In this document: positions 15,922 through 25,215 of the stretch, piece by piece
Numbering within the stretch: the first letter of the stretch is position 1
Layout: every line of letters begins with the position of its first letter
From: JAFIEN01 sp051859505
Lineage (GTDB): Bacteria > Pseudomonadota > Alphaproteobacteria > Rhodobacterales > Rhodobacteraceae
Direction of reading: 5' to 3'
Length of the DNA: 64,000 bases
NCBI GenBank assembly: GCA_051859505.1
Contig: JBHYFN010000015.1
Span: 1 to 64,000, forward strand
Program-made: the position numbers and the translations under genes
Notes under the pieces: model-generated
Databases searched by the model: none
Seen by the model: the letters and a program-made list of their open reading frames with translations, nothing else
What the model was told of the DNA's origin: nothing

Positions 15922-16920
15922 ATGGCGAAGCTGATCCTGCAACGTGTCTCTTTTCTGGTGCTGGTCATCTGGGCCGCCTCGACGATCATCTTCTTCGTGC
16001 CCCGGCTTTCGCCGCGCAACGCGATCCGCGAGCGTTTTGCCGAACTGGCCCGGACCGGGGGCTTTGCGCCGGCCGATCTCGAGGCGCTGGTCGCCTCGAT
16101 GGAGCGGCAATTCGGCCTCGACCGTCCGCTGATGGATCAGTACTGGACCTATCTGGGCAATATCGTGCGGATGGATTTCGGCTATTCGCTGAACAAATAT
16201 CCCGCCACCGTGACCGACATCATCATGCAGGCCTTGCCCTGGACCATCGGGCTTCTGCTTGTCACCACGATCCTGGCTTTCCTGATCGGCAACTTCCTCG
16301 GCGCCATCGCCGCCTGGCCGCGCGCGCCGCTCTGGTCGCGGCGGGTGGCGACCTCGTTCGTCGTGCTGACCGGTGTGCCGCCGGTGATCATGGGGGTGCT
16401 TCTGTTGTTCTTCGTGGGCTTCCGGCTGCAGTTCCTGCCGCTGGGCGGGGCCTATTCCATCGGCCTTGTGCCCGAAATGACCTGGGCCTTCGCCATGGAC
16501 ATGCTGCGCCACCAGATCCTGCCGGCGCTGGCGCTGATCCTGGGGTCGGTCGGTGGCTGGGTGCTGTCGATGCGGGGCATGGGCATCACCATCCAGGGCG
16601 AGGATTACGTGACCTTCGCCGAGCACAAGGGCATCACCGGCGGCCGCCTGTTCCGCGACTATTACCTGCGCAACACGCTTTTGCCGCAGATGACGGCCTT
16701 CGGGCTGGCGATGGGCACGGTCGTGACCTCGGCGATCATCGTCGAGTCGATCTTTTCGCTGCCCGGCATCGGCACCGCGCTCAATTCGGCGATCGCCGCC
16801 AATGATTTCCCGGTCATCTACGGGATCGTCATCTTCATCACCATCGCGGTCGCCACGATCATGATGCTTCTGGAATTCCTCTATCCGTTGCTTGATCCGC
16901 GGATCAAGAACCAAAGCTGA
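15922..16920 (+). CDS. ABC transporter permease (DppB/OppB type)
   Basis: A 332-residue inner-membrane permease. An N-terminal hydrophobic helix (LILQRVSFLVLVIWAASTII) precedes the cytoplasmic/periplasmic segment with LDRPLMDQYWTYLGNIVRMDFGYS, characteristic of DppB-like subunits. Further helices and the EAA-like loop (FAEHKGITGGRLFRDYYLRNTLLPQMTAFG) follow. It is preceded by a terminator and followed after 14 bases by the second permease gene. Start at ATG 15922 with GGAG upstream at moderate distance. Confidence 0.93.
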   Translation: MAKLILQRVSFLVLVIWAASTIIFFVPRLSPRNAIRERFAELARTGGFAPADLEALVASMERQFGLDRPLMDQYWTYLGNIVRMDFGYSLNKYPATVTDIIMQALPWTIGLLLVTTILAFLIGNFLGAIAAWPRAPLWSRRVATSFVVLTGVPPVIMGVLLLFFVGFRLQFLPLGGAYSIGLVPEMTWAFAMDMLRHQILPALALILGSVGGWVLSMRGMGITIQGEDYVTFAEHKGITGGRLFRDYYLRNTLLPQMTAFGLAMGTVVTSAIIVESIFSLPGIGTALNSAIAANDFPVIYGIVIFITIAVATIMMLLEFLYPLLDPRIKNQS

Positions 16921-16934
16921 CAGGAGGCGCGACC

Positions 16935-17852
16935 ATGTCCGTAACGGCACCCCATCCCGTTTCCGCAGCCGAGGCAGAGGCCCCCGTCCAGCCCTCGCGC
17001 CTGGCGATGCTCCTGCGCTATCTGCGGCGCAACATCAGCCTGTCGCTGGGCCTGATCCTGCTTTTCATGCTCGTGGCCTTCACGGTCATCGGCTATATCA
17101 TGGTCGATCCGCGCCATGCCTATCCGATGTCCGCGATGCCGCGCCAGCCGCCCAGCTGGCAATATCCGTTCGGCACCGATTTCTTCGGGCGCGACCTGCA
17201 TGCCGCCCTGGTCGTCGGCATGTGGCAGACCGCGGCCATCGGCCTTCTGGCCGGCGGGCTGGGCACGGTCATCGGCATCCTTCTGGGCTTTACCTCGGCC
17301 TATTTCGGCGGCTGGACGGATACGATCATCCGCTCGGTCTGCCAGATCCTGACCCCGATCCCGGCGCTGCTGATCCAGATCGTCATCGCGGGCACGCTCG
17401 ACAAGCGCTATGTGACGGTGCTGACCATGGCCTGGATCATCGCGATCCTGGCCTGGATGTGGCCCACGCTGGTGATCCGGGCGCAGGTCCTGACGATGAA
17501 AGAGCGCGAGTTCGTCTCGGTCGCCAAGCTTTCCGGGGTCAGCGATTTCGGCATCATCTTCAAGGAGATCATGCCCAACCTTCTGCCCTTCATCGCCGCC
17601 GCCTTTGTCGGCGGGGTCTTTGCCGCGGTCTTTGCCTCGTTCTACCTCGCCGTGCTTGGCCTCGGGCCGCTGCGCGAGCCTTTGCTCGGCAATATCATCT
17701 GGTCGGCCCAGTCGCAGGGCGCCTTCTTCAACGGCTGGTGGTGGTGGCCGATCGCGCCCACGGTGGCGATGATCCTGATCCTGGGCTCGCTTGCCCTTAT
17801 CAACATGGGGCTGGACGAACTGGCCAATCCCCGCGTGCGCAAGACGGAATAG
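16935..17852 (+). CDS. ABC transporter permease (DppC/OppC type)
   Basis: A 305-residue inner-membrane permease of the DppC kind. After a short cytoplasmic N-terminus there is a hydrophobic helix (ISLSLGLILLFMLVAFTVIG) and the marker YPFGTDFFGRDLHAALVVG, which matches the G-T-D-x-x-G-R-D signature of this subunit. The EAA loop is at about MKEREFVSVAKLSGVSDFGI. GGAGG lies 9 bases before the ATG. It is located between the first permease and the ATPases, in the usual gene order of Dpp/Opp systems. Confidence 0.94.
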   Translation: MSVTAPHPVSAAEAEAPVQPSRLAMLLRYLRRNISLSLGLILLFMLVAFTVIGYIMVDPRHAYPMSAMPRQPPSWQYPFGTDFFGRDLHAALVVGMWQTAAIGLLAGGLGTVIGILLGFTSAYFGGWTDTIIRSVCQILTPIPALLIQIVIAGTLDKRYVTVLTMAWIIAILAWMWPTLVIRAQVLTMKEREFVSVAKLSGVSDFGIIFKEIMPNLLPFIAAAFVGGVFAAVFASFYLAVLGLGPLREPLLGNIIWSAQSQGAFFNGWWWWPIAPTVAMILILGSLALINMGLDELANPRVRKTE

Positions 17853-17856
17853 GCCG

Positions 17857-18858
17857 ATGACAGCAACCTCACGCAGCCAACCCGTCCTGCGGGTGCAGGG
17901 TCTTGAAGTGACCTATTACACCGATCTGGGCCGGGCGAAGGCGCTGGACGATGTGACCTTCACCCTTGGTGCGGGCGAAAAGATGGGCATGGTCGGCGAA
18001 AGCGGATCGGGCAAATCGACGCTCGCGCTGGCGATGATGCGGATGATCAAGCCGCCCGGAAGGATCGAGGGCGGCACCGTCCATGTCGGCGAGACCGAGC
18101 TGATGCGCCTTTCCGAAGAGGGGATGCGCAAGGCGCGCCTGTCGAAGATCGCCTATATCCCGCAGGGCGCGATGAACTCGCTCAACCCGGTCACGCGGAT
18201 CGGGTCGCAGCTTGTCGATGCGGTGAAATCCCATGCGACGGGCGAAAGCAAATCCGCCATCAAGGAGCGCGGGATGGCGGCGCTGCGCTCGGTCGATCTG
18301 GATGAGCGGGTGTTCAACATGTATGCCCACGAGCTTTCGGGCGGCATGAAACAGCGGGTCTGCATCGCCATCGGCATCCTGCTGCAGCCGCAGGTCATCA
18401 TCGCGGACGAACCCACCAGCGCGCTTGACGTGGTGACGCAGCGGCAGGTGATGGAGACGATCGACCGCGTCAAGGACGAGATCAACGCCGCCGTCATCCT
18501 GATCGGGCATGACATGGGGCTGATGGCGCAATTCGTCGACAAGGTCGCGGTGATGTATGCCGGCCGCCTGGTCGAGGTGGCGACCGTGCGCGACATGTTC
18601 ACCAGCCCCAAGCACCCCTACGCCCAGGCCCTGATCGACAGCCTGCCCAACCTTGACAACAAGGGGGTGTTTCAGGGGATCCCGGGCCTTGCGCCCTCGC
18701 TTCTGCGGCTGCCCTCGGGCTGTGCCTTCCATCCGCGCTGCGCCCGGGCGGTCGAGAGCTGCAAGCAGGTCCGCCCCGAGGTGAGCCATATCGGGGACGG
18801 CCGGCTTGTGACCTGCCACCTGTTCGACAAGGAGGCAGCACATGTCCAATCTGCTTGA
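17857..18858 (+). CDS. ABC transporter ATP-binding protein (DppD/OppD type)
   Basis: A 333-residue ATPase. Walker A is GESGSGKST (about residue 48), the signature is ELSGGMKQRVCIAIG, Walker B is VIIADEPTSALD and the switch histidine is in VILIGHDMGLM. The C-terminal oligopeptide-type extension with a cysteine cluster (SGCAFHPRCARAVESCKQVRPE) is typical of DppD/OppD. The ATG at 17857 is chosen over one at 17791, which lies inside the previous gene. It begins 4 bases after the permease stop and overlaps the next ATPase gene by 17 bases. Confidence 0.94.
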   Translation: MTATSRSQPVLRVQGLEVTYYTDLGRAKALDDVTFTLGAGEKMGMVGESGSGKSTLALAMMRMIKPPGRIEGGTVHVGETELMRLSEEGMRKARLSKIAYIPQGAMNSLNPVTRIGSQLVDAVKSHATGESKSAIKERGMAALRSVDLDERVFNMYAHELSGGMKQRVCIAIGILLQPQVIIADEPTSALDVVTQRQVMETIDRVKDEINAAVILIGHDMGLMAQFVDKVAVMYAGRLVEVATVRDMFTSPKHPYAQALIDSLPNLDNKGVFQGIPGLAPSLLRLPSGCAFHPRCARAVESCKQVRPEVSHIGDGRLVTCHLFDKEAAHVQSA

Positions 18859-19846
18859 GCTCAAGGGCGTCACGAAAAGCTATTCCCGCGGCCTGATCAA
18901 CGCCCAGTCGAATGTCGCCCTGCGCGACATCAACCTGACGCTCAAGGAGGACGAGCCGACGATCCTGACCGTGGCCGGCGAAAGCGGCTCGGGCAAGACG
19001 ACGATGGCGATGCTGCTTCTGGGCTTCATCCCGCCGACCGAGGGTCAGATCATCTATCGCGGGCAGGACATCACCAAGCTGCGCGGCAAGGACAAGATCG
19101 AATACCGCCGCGAAGTGCAGGCGGTGTTTCAGGATCCCTTCGCCGTGTTCAACCCGTTCTATACGGTCGATCACCTGCTGACGGTGCCGATCAGGCGCTT
19201 CAAGCTGGCCAAGACACGGGCGCAGGCGCGCGACAAGATGGATGCGGCGCTGACCGCCGTGGGCCTGCGCCCCGAGGATGTGCTGGGCCGCTTCCCGCAT
19301 CAGCTTTCGGGGGGGCAGCGGCAGCGGATCAACGTGGCGCGTGCGCTGCTGCTGAAACCGCGGCTACTGGTGGCGGATGAGCCCGTGTCGATGGTCGATG
19401 CCTCGCTCCGCGCCAATATCCTTGAAACCCTGCGCAACCTGCAGCGCGATCATGGCGTCTCGATCATCTATATCACCCATGACCTGACCACCGCCTATCA
19501 CATCGCCAAGTCGATCATCGTGCTTTATCGTGGCGGGGTGATGGAGGCGGGCAATGTGGATGATGTCATCAAGTCGCCGCAGCATCCCTATACAAGGCTT
19601 CTGGTCGACTCGATCCCCTGGCCCAACCTCGACCAGCGCTGGGGCGAGACCAAGATCATCGCCCGCGAACAGGGCGGCGTGGCGGGCGGCTGTCCGTTCC
19701 AGTCGCGCTGTCCGCATGCGATGCCCCAATGCGCCACCCGGCCGCCGCTGTACCAGATCAAGCCGGAACAGGCCGCCGCCTGCTACCTGCATTCCGAAAA
19801 CCCCGAGGTCGCCTCCGAGCGGCTGACCGAGCTTCTTCCTGTGTGA
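18842..19846 (+). CDS. ABC transporter ATP-binding protein (DppF/OppF type)
   Basis: A 334-residue ATPase that completes the transporter. Walker A is GESGSGKTT, the signature QLSGGQRQRINVARALL, Walker B LLVADEPVSMVD, and the switch region IIYITHDLTTAY. It ends with the usual cysteine-containing tail (GGCPFQSRCPHAMPQCA). It overlaps the preceding ATPase gene by 17 bases, and the UxuA-type gene starts 4 bases after its stop, so uptake and catabolism are one transcription unit. Confidence 0.94.
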   Translation: MSNLLELKGVTKSYSRGLINAQSNVALRDINLTLKEDEPTILTVAGESGSGKTTMAMLLLGFIPPTEGQIIYRGQDITKLRGKDKIEYRREVQAVFQDPFAVFNPFYTVDHLLTVPIRRFKLAKTRAQARDKMDAALTAVGLRPEDVLGRFPHQLSGGQRQRINVARALLLKPRLLVADEPVSMVDASLRANILETLRNLQRDHGVSIIYITHDLTTAYHIAKSIIVLYRGGVMEAGNVDDVIKSPQHPYTRLLVDSIPWPNLDQRWGETKIIAREQGGVAGGCPFQSRCPHAMPQCATRPPLYQIKPEQAAACYLHSENPEVASERLTELLPV

Positions 19847-19850
19847 GATC

Positions 19851-20840
19851 ATGATCAGAATAGCCGAATTCATCGCGCCCACGCCCACGCCGGTGTGGAA
19901 ACTCGCCCAGCAGGCGGGCGTCACGCTGGCCGTGGGCGGCCTGCCCTTCGACGATCTGCGCCCCGGCGAGGGGCTGTGCGACCTTGCCCCCCTCACGCGC
20001 ATGAAACAGCGCTACGAGGATAACGGCTTTGAACTGGTGGTGATCGAGGCGCGCCCGCCGCTGAACCTGGCCAAGCGGGGCCTGCCGGGGCGGGATGCAG
20101 AGATCGACACCGTCTGCACCCTGATCGAGAACATGGGCAAGCTCGGCATCCCGGTCTGGTGCTATGAGTGGATGACGGATTTCAACTGGGTCCGCACCGA
20201 CATGGCCATGCCCTCGCGCGGGGGGTCTGTCGTCACGAGTTTCGACGTGAACGACGTGCCCGAGGATCTGACGACAGAGCCGCCCATCGACGAGGAAAAG
20301 CTGTGGGAGACGCTGGAATATTTCCTGGCCCGCGTCCTGCCGGTGGCCGAAAAGGCAGGCGTCAAGCTCTCGATGCATCCCGACGACCCGCCGCTTTCGC
20401 CCATCCGGGGCGTGGGGCGGATCATGCGCAGTGTCGAGAATTACCAGCGCCTGATCGACCTTGTCCCCAGCCCGATGAACACGATCACCCTCTGTCAGGG
20501 CAATTTCACTCTGATGACGGATGACCTGCCCTCGGTGATCCGCCATTTCGGCAACAAGATCAGCTTCGTCCATTTCCGCGATGTGCAGGGCGTGCCGACG
20601 AAGTTCCACGAAACCTGGCACGACGCCGGCAAGACCGACATGCTGGCCTGCATGAAGGCCTATCGCGACATCGGCTTTGACGGCGTGCTGCGGCCCGACC
20701 ATGTGCCCACGGTCGAGGGCGACAGCAACGAGGATGCGGGCTATTCCGCCTTCGGGCGGCTTTACGCCATCGGCTATATCCGGGGGCTGCAGGAAGCCGT
20801 GTACGGGGAAGGCAAGTCCGGGGAAGGCAAGGCGCAATGA
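19851..20840 (+). CDS. uxuA: mannonate dehydratase of the UxuA family
   Basis: A 329-residue TIM-barrel protein of the UxuA type, which dehydrates D-mannonate to 2-keto-3-deoxygluconate. Supporting segments are WCYEWMTDFNWVR, the metal-site-like KLSMHPDDPPLSPIRGVGRI, NTITLCQGNF and ISFVHFRDVQG with the acid/His pairs expected for the metal site, then DGVLRPDHVPTVEG. E. coli UxuA is longer (about 390 residues), so this belongs to a shorter subgroup and may act on a related sugar acid. It lies 4 bases after the transporter ATPase and overlaps the next gene by ATGA. The window also holds ManD, which does the same reaction with an unrelated fold. Confidence 0.82.
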   Translation: MIRIAEFIAPTPTPVWKLAQQAGVTLAVGGLPFDDLRPGEGLCDLAPLTRMKQRYEDNGFELVVIEARPPLNLAKRGLPGRDAEIDTVCTLIENMGKLGIPVWCYEWMTDFNWVRTDMAMPSRGGSVVTSFDVNDVPEDLTTEPPIDEEKLWETLEYFLARVLPVAEKAGVKLSMHPDDPPLSPIRGVGRIMRSVENYQRLIDLVPSPMNTITLCQGNFTLMTDDLPSVIRHFGNKISFVHFRDVQGVPTKFHETWHDAGKTDMLACMKAYRDIGFDGVLRPDHVPTVEGDSNEDAGYSAFGRLYAIGYIRGLQEAVYGEGKSGEGKAQ

Positions 20841-21694
20841 AGATCGCCGTCACCGGCAGCACCGGCCGGATCGGGTCCGAGGTCGTCCGTCAGGCGCTGG
20901 CCCGCGGGGACGAGGTGGTGGGGATCGACCGGACTGCACCAGAGGCCGCCCCTGAGACCGCCCCCGAGACCGCCCCTGAGGGCTACAGCTTCGTTCTGGC
21001 CGAGGCCACGGATTACGAGGCGATGGTCGAGGGGCTGAAGGGCTGCGACGCGCTGATCCATATGGCGGCCATCCCCTCGCCGGGGAACCATCCCGACCAT
21101 ATCGTGCATAACAACAACGTCGTGGGCAGCTACAACGCGCTGCGCGCCGCGCTTGAGAACGGCATCTTCCGCATCTGCCAGGCCTCGAGCGTCAATGCCA
21201 TCGGCCACGCCTTCAGCAAGACCCCGCGCTACGACTATTTCCCGCTGGACGAAGAGCATCCCAACTATTCCGAGGATCCCTATTCCCTGTCGAAATGGAT
21301 CTGCGAACAGCAGGCCGATGCCTTTGTCCGGCTGGACCCGCGCATGAGCATCGCCAGCCTGCGGTTTCACTGGGTGACTTCCGATCTGCCGCTGATGTGG
21401 GAAACCTACAAGGCGGGCGAGTGGAAGTTCAGCCACAACCTGAACGCCTATACCCGGCTTGATTGCGCGGCGGATGCCTGCCTGCGCGCGGTGGACCGGG
21501 ATCTGGGCGGGCATGAGGTCTTCTACATCGTGGCCCCCGATACCGGCGTGGCCACCCCCAGCCTGACCCTGGCCGCCGAGCATTATCCCGATGTCCCGAT
21601 CCGGGGCGACATGTCGGGGCGCAGGTCGTTCTTTTCCTCGGCCAAGGCCGAGCGTCTGCTGGGCTGGTCCCATCCGCCGTTGAAGGAGGTCTGA
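20837..21694 (+). CDS. NAD(P)-dependent sugar (uronate?) dehydrogenase/epimerase, SDR family
   Basis: A 285-residue extended SDR. The dinucleotide loop is at the start (KIAVTGSTGRIGSEVVRQ), followed by ALIHMAAIPSP, FRICQASSVNAIG and the catalytic YSLSKWICEQ (Y-x3-K). The context suggests an oxidation or epimerisation in sugar-acid breakdown, such as uronate to aldarolactone; the sequence is not close to the classical Agrobacterium uronate dehydrogenase as I remember it. A 12-bp in-frame repeat encodes PETAPETAPE near residue 38 (about 20945-20980), an apparent insertion between strands. The ATG overlaps the UxuA stop; the lactonase starts 1 base after the stop. Confidence 0.82.
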   Translation: MKIAVTGSTGRIGSEVVRQALARGDEVVGIDRTAPEAAPETAPETAPEGYSFVLAEATDYEAMVEGLKGCDALIHMAAIPSPGNHPDHIVHNNNVVGSYNALRAALENGIFRICQASSVNAIGHAFSKTPRYDYFPLDEEHPNYSEDPYSLSKWICEQQADAFVRLDPRMSIASLRFHWVTSDLPLMWETYKAGEWKFSHNLNAYTRLDCAADACLRAVDRDLGGHEVFYIVAPDTGVATPSLTLAAEHYPDVPIRGDMSGRRSFFSSAKAERLLGWSHPPLKEV

Positions 21695-21695
21695 G

Positions 21696-22799
21696 ATGCC
21701 TGTCTACGCCTATGCCGGAAGCGAGACGCGCGGCAGCGGGCGCGGGATCACCCGGTTCCTCTGGGACGAGGACCGCGGCAGCCTGACCCCGCTGGGCGAG
21801 GTGACGGGGATCGAGGATGCGATCTGGCTGGTGGTCGATGCGCCCTCGCGCCGGCTTTATGCCTGTTCGGCCAGCGGGGGGAGGGAAAGCACCGTCCATG
21901 CCTATGCCATTGACCCCGCGACGGGCGATCTGACCTGGCTGAATGCGCAGGCGGCGGGGGGCGGGGATTGCTGCCATGCCAGCCTTTCGCAGGACGGCCG
22001 GTTCCTGATGGTGGCCAATTACAACGGCGCCCCGCCCCCCGGCAGCCCGGATGCGGCGGCGCGGATCTTTCCGGTGACGGATCAGGGGCTTGGCCCCGCG
22101 ACCGCCACCCTGCGCCATACCGGCGACGGCCCCAATGCGGCGCGGCAGGAGCGGGATCATGCGCATTGGATCCTGCAACGTCCGGGCTCTGACAGGGTGC
22201 TGGTCTCGGATCTGGGGATCGACCGGCTGGTCGCCTATGACCTTGGCCCCGAGGGCTCTGCCACGCCGCGGCCCGAGGGCGACCTGATCACCGCCCCCGG
22301 CCTTGGCCCGCGGCACGGCGCCTTCACGCCCGACGGCGGGCGGCTGTTCGTCATCACCGAGCTGATCGCCACGGTGCTGAGCATCGAGTGCGGCGAGGGG
22401 GCCGGGGCAGGGGCGGCAGCAGGGGGTTTGCGGCTGGTTGACAGCCTGCCCGTCGCCGGGCCGCCGGGCGGGCGGGTGCAGCCTTCGGGCATCGTGATGA
22501 CGCAGGATGCGCGCTTCCTGTTCGGCGCCCTGCGCGGGGTGGACGAGGTGATCGGCCTGACCTTCGATCCCGCCACCGGCAAGCTGGCCCAGACCGGGCG
22601 CTGGCCCTCGGGCGGGGCCAATCCGCGCGACCTGACGCTTTCGCCGGGCGGGCGGTTCCTGCTGGTCGCCCATCAGGACGGGCAGGCTCTGACCCTGCAC
22701 GGCGTCGATCCCGCAACCGGCACCCTGACCGGCCCCGCCCGCACCCAGGCGCTGCACACGCCCATGCTGATCAAGTTCGCGGTGTTCGAGGACAGCTGA
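21696..22799 (+). CDS. seven-bladed beta-propeller lactonase (Pgl/YbhE family)
   Basis: A 367-residue protein of the lactonase family that includes YbhE 6-phosphogluconolactonase and carboxy-cis,cis-muconate cyclase-like propellers. Repeating blade motifs are visible: AYAIDPATGDLTWLN, CCHASLSQDGRFLMVANYNG, RHGAFTPDGGRLFVITEL, SGIVMTQDARFLFGALRG and NPRDLTLSPGGRFLLVAHQDG. It lacks a signal peptide and should be cytoplasmic. Placed next to a dehydrogenase and sugar-acid dehydratases, it likely opens an aldonolactone or aldarolactone. GGAGG lies just before the ATG. Confidence 0.88.
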   Translation: MPVYAYAGSETRGSGRGITRFLWDEDRGSLTPLGEVTGIEDAIWLVVDAPSRRLYACSASGGRESTVHAYAIDPATGDLTWLNAQAAGGGDCCHASLSQDGRFLMVANYNGAPPPGSPDAAARIFPVTDQGLGPATATLRHTGDGPNAARQERDHAHWILQRPGSDRVLVSDLGIDRLVAYDLGPEGSATPRPEGDLITAPGLGPRHGAFTPDGGRLFVITELIATVLSIECGEGAGAGAAAGGLRLVDSLPVAGPPGGRVQPSGIVMTQDARFLFGALRGVDEVIGLTFDPATGKLAQTGRWPSGGANPRDLTLSPGGRFLLVAHQDGQALTLHGVDPATGTLTGPARTQALHTPMLIKFAVFEDS

Positions 22800-22827
22800 C
22801 CCGAAACCGCCATCGGAAGGAAAGACA

Positions 22828-24039
22828 ATGAAGATCAGGGATATCAAGGTCATCGTCGCCTCGCCGGGGCGCAATTTCGTGACCGTGAAGATCCTCACCG
22901 ACGAGGGCCTGTACGGCATCGGCGACGCCACCGTGAACGGGCGCGAGAAGGCGGTCGTCGCCTATCTCGAGGAACATGTGATCCCCTGCCTGATCGGCCG
23001 CGACCCGATGCAGATCGAAGACATCTGGCAATACCTTTACAAGGGCGCCTATTGGCGGCGCGGGCCGATCACCATGGCCGCGATCTCGGGCATCGACATG
23101 GCGCTTTGGGATATCAAGGGCAAGGCGGCGAACATGCCGCTGTATCAGCTGCTTGGCGGCGCCTCGCGCGAGAAGGTTCTGATCTACCAGCATGTCGGCG
23201 GCCTGACGATCGAGGAGACGGTCGAAGGCGTGGCGCGGCTCAAGGAACAGGGGCTCGAGGCGATCCGGGCGCAGGTCTCGATCCCCGGCCTGCCGCCGAT
23301 CTATGGCACCGGCAAGGCCAAGGATCAGGATTCGGATGTGTTCCGCCAGGGCCTGCCCATTGAAGAGGTCTGGGCCACCCACAAATACCTGCCGCTGGTC
23401 CCCAAGCTGTTCGAGAAGCTGCGCGATACGGTGGGCTATGACGTGCACCTCTTGCACGATGTCCACCACCGCCTGACCCCCATCGAGGCCGCGCGGCTGG
23501 GCAAGGATCTGGAACCCTTCCGCCTGTTCTGGCTCGAGGATGCGGTGCCGGCCGAACTGCAGGAGGGCTTCCGCCTGATCCGCCAGCACACCACCACGCC
23601 GCTGGCACTGGGCGAGATCTTCAACACGATCTGGGATTGCACCACGCTGATCTCGGAACAGCTGATCGACTATATCCGCGTCACCTCGGTTCATGCCGGC
23701 GGCGTCACCGGCCTGCGCCGCATCTTCGATTTCGCCTCGATCTATCACGTGCGCAGCGCCTGCCACGGGCCGATGGATGTCTCGCCCGTGGCGATGGGGG
23801 CGAATGTCCATGTCGACCGCTGGGTGCCCAATTTCGGCATCCAGGAGTACTCAGGCTATACCGAGGCCACGCATGAGATGTTCCCGCATGCCTGGAGCCA
23901 GGACAAAGGCTATCTCCTGACCGGCGAGGCACCGGGGCATGGCGTCGATATCGACGAGAAAATCGCCGCGAAATACCCCTATGAGCGCGCCTATCTGCCC
24001 GTGGCCCGCGCCACCGATGGCACATTGTGGAGCTGGTGA
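22828..24039 (+). CDS. manD: D-mannonate dehydratase ManD, enolase superfamily
   Basis: A 403-residue protein that agrees with ManD over its whole length, from VIVASPGRNFVTVKILTDEG to the C-terminal PGHGVDIDEKIAAKYPYERA. Metal ligands are Asp in LLHDVHH, Glu in FWLEDAVP and Glu in LALGEIFNTIWD; the catalytic His is in LHDVHH and the catalytic Tyr in PPIYGTG, after the Arg of IRAQVS. It converts mannonate to 2-keto-3-deoxygluconate. AAGGAAAG precedes the ATG. It follows the lactonase by 28 bases and precedes the galactonate-dehydratase-like gene by 1 base. Confidence 0.93.
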   Translation: MKIRDIKVIVASPGRNFVTVKILTDEGLYGIGDATVNGREKAVVAYLEEHVIPCLIGRDPMQIEDIWQYLYKGAYWRRGPITMAAISGIDMALWDIKGKAANMPLYQLLGGASREKVLIYQHVGGLTIEETVEGVARLKEQGLEAIRAQVSIPGLPPIYGTGKAKDQDSDVFRQGLPIEEVWATHKYLPLVPKLFEKLRDTVGYDVHLLHDVHHRLTPIEAARLGKDLEPFRLFWLEDAVPAELQEGFRLIRQHTTTPLALGEIFNTIWDCTTLISEQLIDYIRVTSVHAGGVTGLRRIFDFASIYHVRSACHGPMDVSPVAMGANVHVDRWVPNFGIQEYSGYTEATHEMFPHAWSQDKGYLLTGEAPGHGVDIDEKIAAKYPYERAYLPVARATDGTLWSW

Positions 24040-24040
24040 G

Positions 24041-25195
24041 ATGAAGATCACCGATATCAAACCCTTCCCCGTCTGGATCGGCCACCGCAACCAGATGCTC
24101 GTGAAGGTCGAAACCGACGAGGGGATTTTCGGCTGGGGTGAAAGCGGGCTGTCGGGGCGGGAAAAGGCGGTCACCGGCGCGGTCGAACATTTCCGCGAAT
24201 TCCTGATCGGCCGCGACCCCACGCTGATCGGCGCGATCTGGCAGGAGGTCTACCGCAGCCAGTATTTCGAAGGCGGCCGCGTGCTGCAGGCCGCCCTTTC
24301 CGCCATCGACATCGCGCTCCATGACATCAAGGGCAAGGCGCTCGGCGTGCCGGTGCATCAGCTCTTGGGCGGCAAGCAGCGCGAGGTGATCCCCACCTTC
24401 GCCTCGACCTCGAGCGCCAAGCACGACACGATGATCGAACAGGCGCAAAAGCTGATGGCGGCGGGCTGGACCGCGATCCGGTTCTTCCCCGATTTCACCG
24501 ACAAGGACGGCATCTTCGAGCCGCGCGAACATGTCGCCAGCACCGCCCGCGCCTGTGTGAGAGGCCGCGAGGCGCTGGGGGACGAGGTCGTTCTCGGCAT
24601 CGACTGGCACCACCGGCTGAGCGTGGCCGAGGCGGCAAGCTTTTGCCAGAAGATGCCCTCGGGCACACTCGATTTCCTCGAAGAACCGATCCGCGACGAG
24701 ACGCCCGAGGCCTATGAGCAGCTTCGCCGCCTGACCGACGTGCCCTTCGCCATCGGCGAGGAGTTCGCCTCGAAATGGCAGTTCCTGCCGTATATCGAAC
24801 GCGGCCTGCACGAGTTCAACCGGATCGACATCTGCAACGTGGGCGGGCTGACCGAGGCGATGAAGGTCGCCGGCTGGTCCGAGGCGCATTACGTCGACAT
24901 GATGCCGCACAACCCGCTGGGGCCGGTCTGCACGGCCGCCACCATCCATTTCGCCGCGGCCGTGGCGAATTTCGCCTGGCTGGAAACCCGCGTGAACCCC
25001 GACGACCTTTACGGCGGCGGCGCGGGCGATGACGTGTTTACCGAAGCGCCGCGCCTTGAGGGCGCGGTCTATCCCGTGCCCGACAGCCCCGGCCTCGGCA
25101 TCGAGATCGACGAGGCGGCGCTCACGCGCGAATCCTTCCGCTTCTGGGAAGCGCCGCATCTGCGGCGGCGCGACGGTTCCGTTACAAACTGGTAA
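24041..25195 (+). CDS. enolase-superfamily sugar-acid dehydratase (galactonate dehydratase-like)
   Basis: A 384-residue member of the mandelate racemase/muconate lactonizing group. Metal ligands are Asp in LGIDWHHR, Glu in LDFLEEPI and Glu in FAIGEEFAS; the D-x-H pair in DWHHR and the His in MMPHNPLGPV match D-galactonate dehydratase. It would dehydrate an aldonic acid to its 2-keto-3-deoxy form. The ATG at 24041 lies one base after the ManD stop. Exact stereochemistry of the substrate cannot be read from the sequence. Confidence 0.87.
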   Translation: MKITDIKPFPVWIGHRNQMLVKVETDEGIFGWGESGLSGREKAVTGAVEHFREFLIGRDPTLIGAIWQEVYRSQYFEGGRVLQAALSAIDIALHDIKGKALGVPVHQLLGGKQREVIPTFASTSSAKHDTMIEQAQKLMAAGWTAIRFFPDFTDKDGIFEPREHVASTARACVRGREALGDEVVLGIDWHHRLSVAEAASFCQKMPSGTLDFLEEPIRDETPEAYEQLRRLTDVPFAIGEEFASKWQFLPYIERGLHEFNRIDICNVGGLTEAMKVAGWSEAHYVDMMPHNPLGPVCTAATIHFAAAVANFAWLETRVNPDDLYGGGAGDDVFTEAPRLEGAVYPVPDSPGLGIEIDEAALTRESFRFWEAPHLRRRDGSVTNW

Positions 25196-25215
25196 AGCCC
25201 GAAAGGCAAAGACCC

